This document shows positions 63,072 through 64,000 of a DNA stretch of 64,000 bases, piece after piece (position 1 is the first letter of the stretch; every line of letters starts with the position of its first letter). The stretch covers positions 3,968,001 through 4,032,000 of the forward strand of contig OZ245829.1 of assembly GCA_965228625.1 (NCBI GenBank), given 5' to 3'. The notes under the pieces were generated by a model that had not been told where the DNA came from, ran no database searches, and saw only the letters and a program-made list of their open reading frames with translations. This DNA is from UBA2767 sp965228625 (GTDB lineage Bacteria > Pseudomonadota > Alphaproteobacteria > Rhizobiales > Methyloligellaceae). Position numbers and translations under genes: made by a program.

Positions 63072-64000
63072 ATGACCTATATGAAAAAACCCGTGGTGAA
63101 ACACCCCAATCTCCCCAAGAACGAGCTGGGTCTGACGCGCCGCGACTATGAGGGATTGCTTTCAACGCTGTGCGCGGGATGCGGGCATGACTCGGTTTCC
63201 GCGGCGATTATCGAGGCATGTTTCGAGCTCGACCTTCCCGCGCACCGGCTGGCGAAGCTCTCCGGCATCGGCTGCTCCTCGAAGACGCCGACATATTTCC
63301 TGAACCGCAGTCACGGATTCAACTCCGTGCACGGGCGTATGCCGTCCATCGCAACCGGCGCCAACCTCGCCAACCGTGAGCTCATCTATTTGGGCGTATC
63401 GGGCGACGGCGACACGGCGTCCATCGGCCTCGGGCAGTTCTGCCACGCCATGCGCCGGCGGATAAACATGGCCTACATCGTCGAGAACAACGGCACTTAT
63501 GGTCTGACCAAGGGGCAGTTCTCGGCGACGAACGACAAGATATCGAAGTCGAAAAAGGGCGAGGCGAACCTGTTCGAGTCGATCGATCTGTGCACGCTCG
63601 CGATCCAGCTCGGTGCCGGATTCGTCGGACGCGGATTTTCCGGCGACAAGCAGCAGCTCGTGCCGCTGATCAAGGCCGCGCTGCGGTATAACGGCTTCGC
63701 CTTCCTCGACATCATTTCGCCCTGCGTCACGTTCAACGACCATGACGAGTCGACCAAGAGCTATGGCCATGTTCGTACCCACAACGAGGTGCTGGGCCGG
63801 CTCGACTATGTTCCGAAGTTGCAGGAAATCACCGCTGAATACGCGGAAGGGGAGACCGTCAGCGTGCCCATGCATGATGGCTCGCAGATGCGTCTGCACA
63901 AGCTCGACCACGAATACGATCCCCGCGACGCCAACAGCGCGCTTGCGACCCTGAGGAAACGCTACGACCGTGGTCAGGTCGTGACCGGGTTGCTTTATAT
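63072..64000 (+). CDS. korB: 2-oxoacid:ferredoxin oxidoreductase beta subunit, set 2 (3' end outside the window)
   Basis: About 309 residues are visible before the window ends; the frame is still open. It begins MTYMKKPVVKHPNLPKNE at the ATG at 63072 with AAGGAG 11 bases upstream. Iron-sulfur Cys lie in TLCAGCGHDSV and SGIGCSSKTPTYF, and the thiamine diphosphate motif is GVSGDGDTASIGLGQ through YIVENNGTYGLTKGQF. It forms the catalytic pair with the preceding KorA. It is 23 bases after that gene's stop, so one operon of at least three genes is transcribed. Confidence 0.88.
   Translation, partial: MTYMKKPVVKHPNLPKNELGLTRRDYEGLLSTLCAGCGHDSVSAAIIEACFELDLPAHRLAKLSGIGCSSKTPTYFLNRSHGFNSVHGRMPSIATGANLANRELIYLGVSGDGDTASIGLGQFCHAMRRRINMAYIVENNGTYGLTKGQFSATNDKISKSKKGEANLFESIDLCTLAIQLGAGFVGRGFSGDKQQLVPLIKAALRYNGFAFLDIISPCVTFNDHDESTKSYGHVRTHNEVLGRLDYVPKLQEITAEYAEGETVSVPMHDGSQMRLHKLDHEYDPRDANSALATLRKRYDRGQVVTGLLY

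Overview
This is a GC-rich, gene-dense chromosomal window. The content fits an aerobic or facultative alphaproteobacterium, probably of the Hyphomicrobiales or a marine relative. Pointers to that are the DUF2849-cysI-DUF934 sulfite reductase cluster, the xsc-pta-soeABC sulfonate cluster as known from roseobacters, a cyoABCD quinol oxidase, and an Irr-box-like palindrome before an iron-limitation operon. I saw no rRNA, tRNA, CRISPR array, insertion sequence or prophage. The window cuts a gene at each end.

Region by region. (1) 1-12.4 kb is a C2-sulfonate module: the end of a TRAP transporter large subunit, an IclR regulator, sulfoacetaldehyde acetyltransferase (xsc), a phosphotransacetylase-type enzyme, the cytoplasmic sulfite dehydrogenase soeABC, an SLC13-type anion transporter and two universal stress proteins. 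Together they would take sulfoacetaldehyde to acetyl-CoA plus sulfite, oxidise the sulfite to sulfate and export it. (2) 12.4-19.9 kb holds glpD, a HAD phosphatase and a PhnDCEE phosphonate/organophosphate ABC importer, with a divergent class V PLP enzyme. (3) 19.9-27.5 kb is envelope-related and poorly characterised: an HlyD-like protein translationally coupled to a CDF transporter without the usual metal ligands, a methyltransferase and an alpha/beta-hydrolase lacking its nucleophile serine, a DoxX-like membrane protein, two tandem Tat-exported paralogues that resemble an alanyl-tRNA synthetase core, and a DsbB-like protein with a small membrane partner. (4) 27.8-32.7 kb holds cyoABCD and an AEC-family carrier. 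(5) 32.8-38.8 kb is a complete RND efflux system (adaptor, pump, TolC). (6) 38.9-42.2 kb is an aspartate:alanine exchanger with aspartate 4-decarboxylase. (7) 42.4-47.9 kb is an iron-limitation operon: imelysin, di-haem oxidoreductase, second imelysin, DUF1513. (8) 47.9-54.3 kb, minus strand, holds a host-attachment-like protein, then a run DUF2849-cysI-DUF934-fdxA-korA-korB that could couple 2-oxoglutarate oxidation to ferredoxin-dependent sulfite reduction. (9) 54.6-59.1 kb is a MacAB/DevBCA-like ABC exporter. (10) 59.1-64 kb is a second 2-oxoacid:ferredoxin oxidoreductase with a GltD-like NAD(P)H:ferredoxin partner, cut by the window end.

Sulfur is the recurrent theme: sulfite is made and oxidised at one end (xsc, soeABC) and reduced at the other (cysI). 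The least explained parts are the Tat-exported synthetase-like pair and the HlyD-like/CDF-like pair. All functional calls rest on reading translated sequence and family knowledge; no database search was run.
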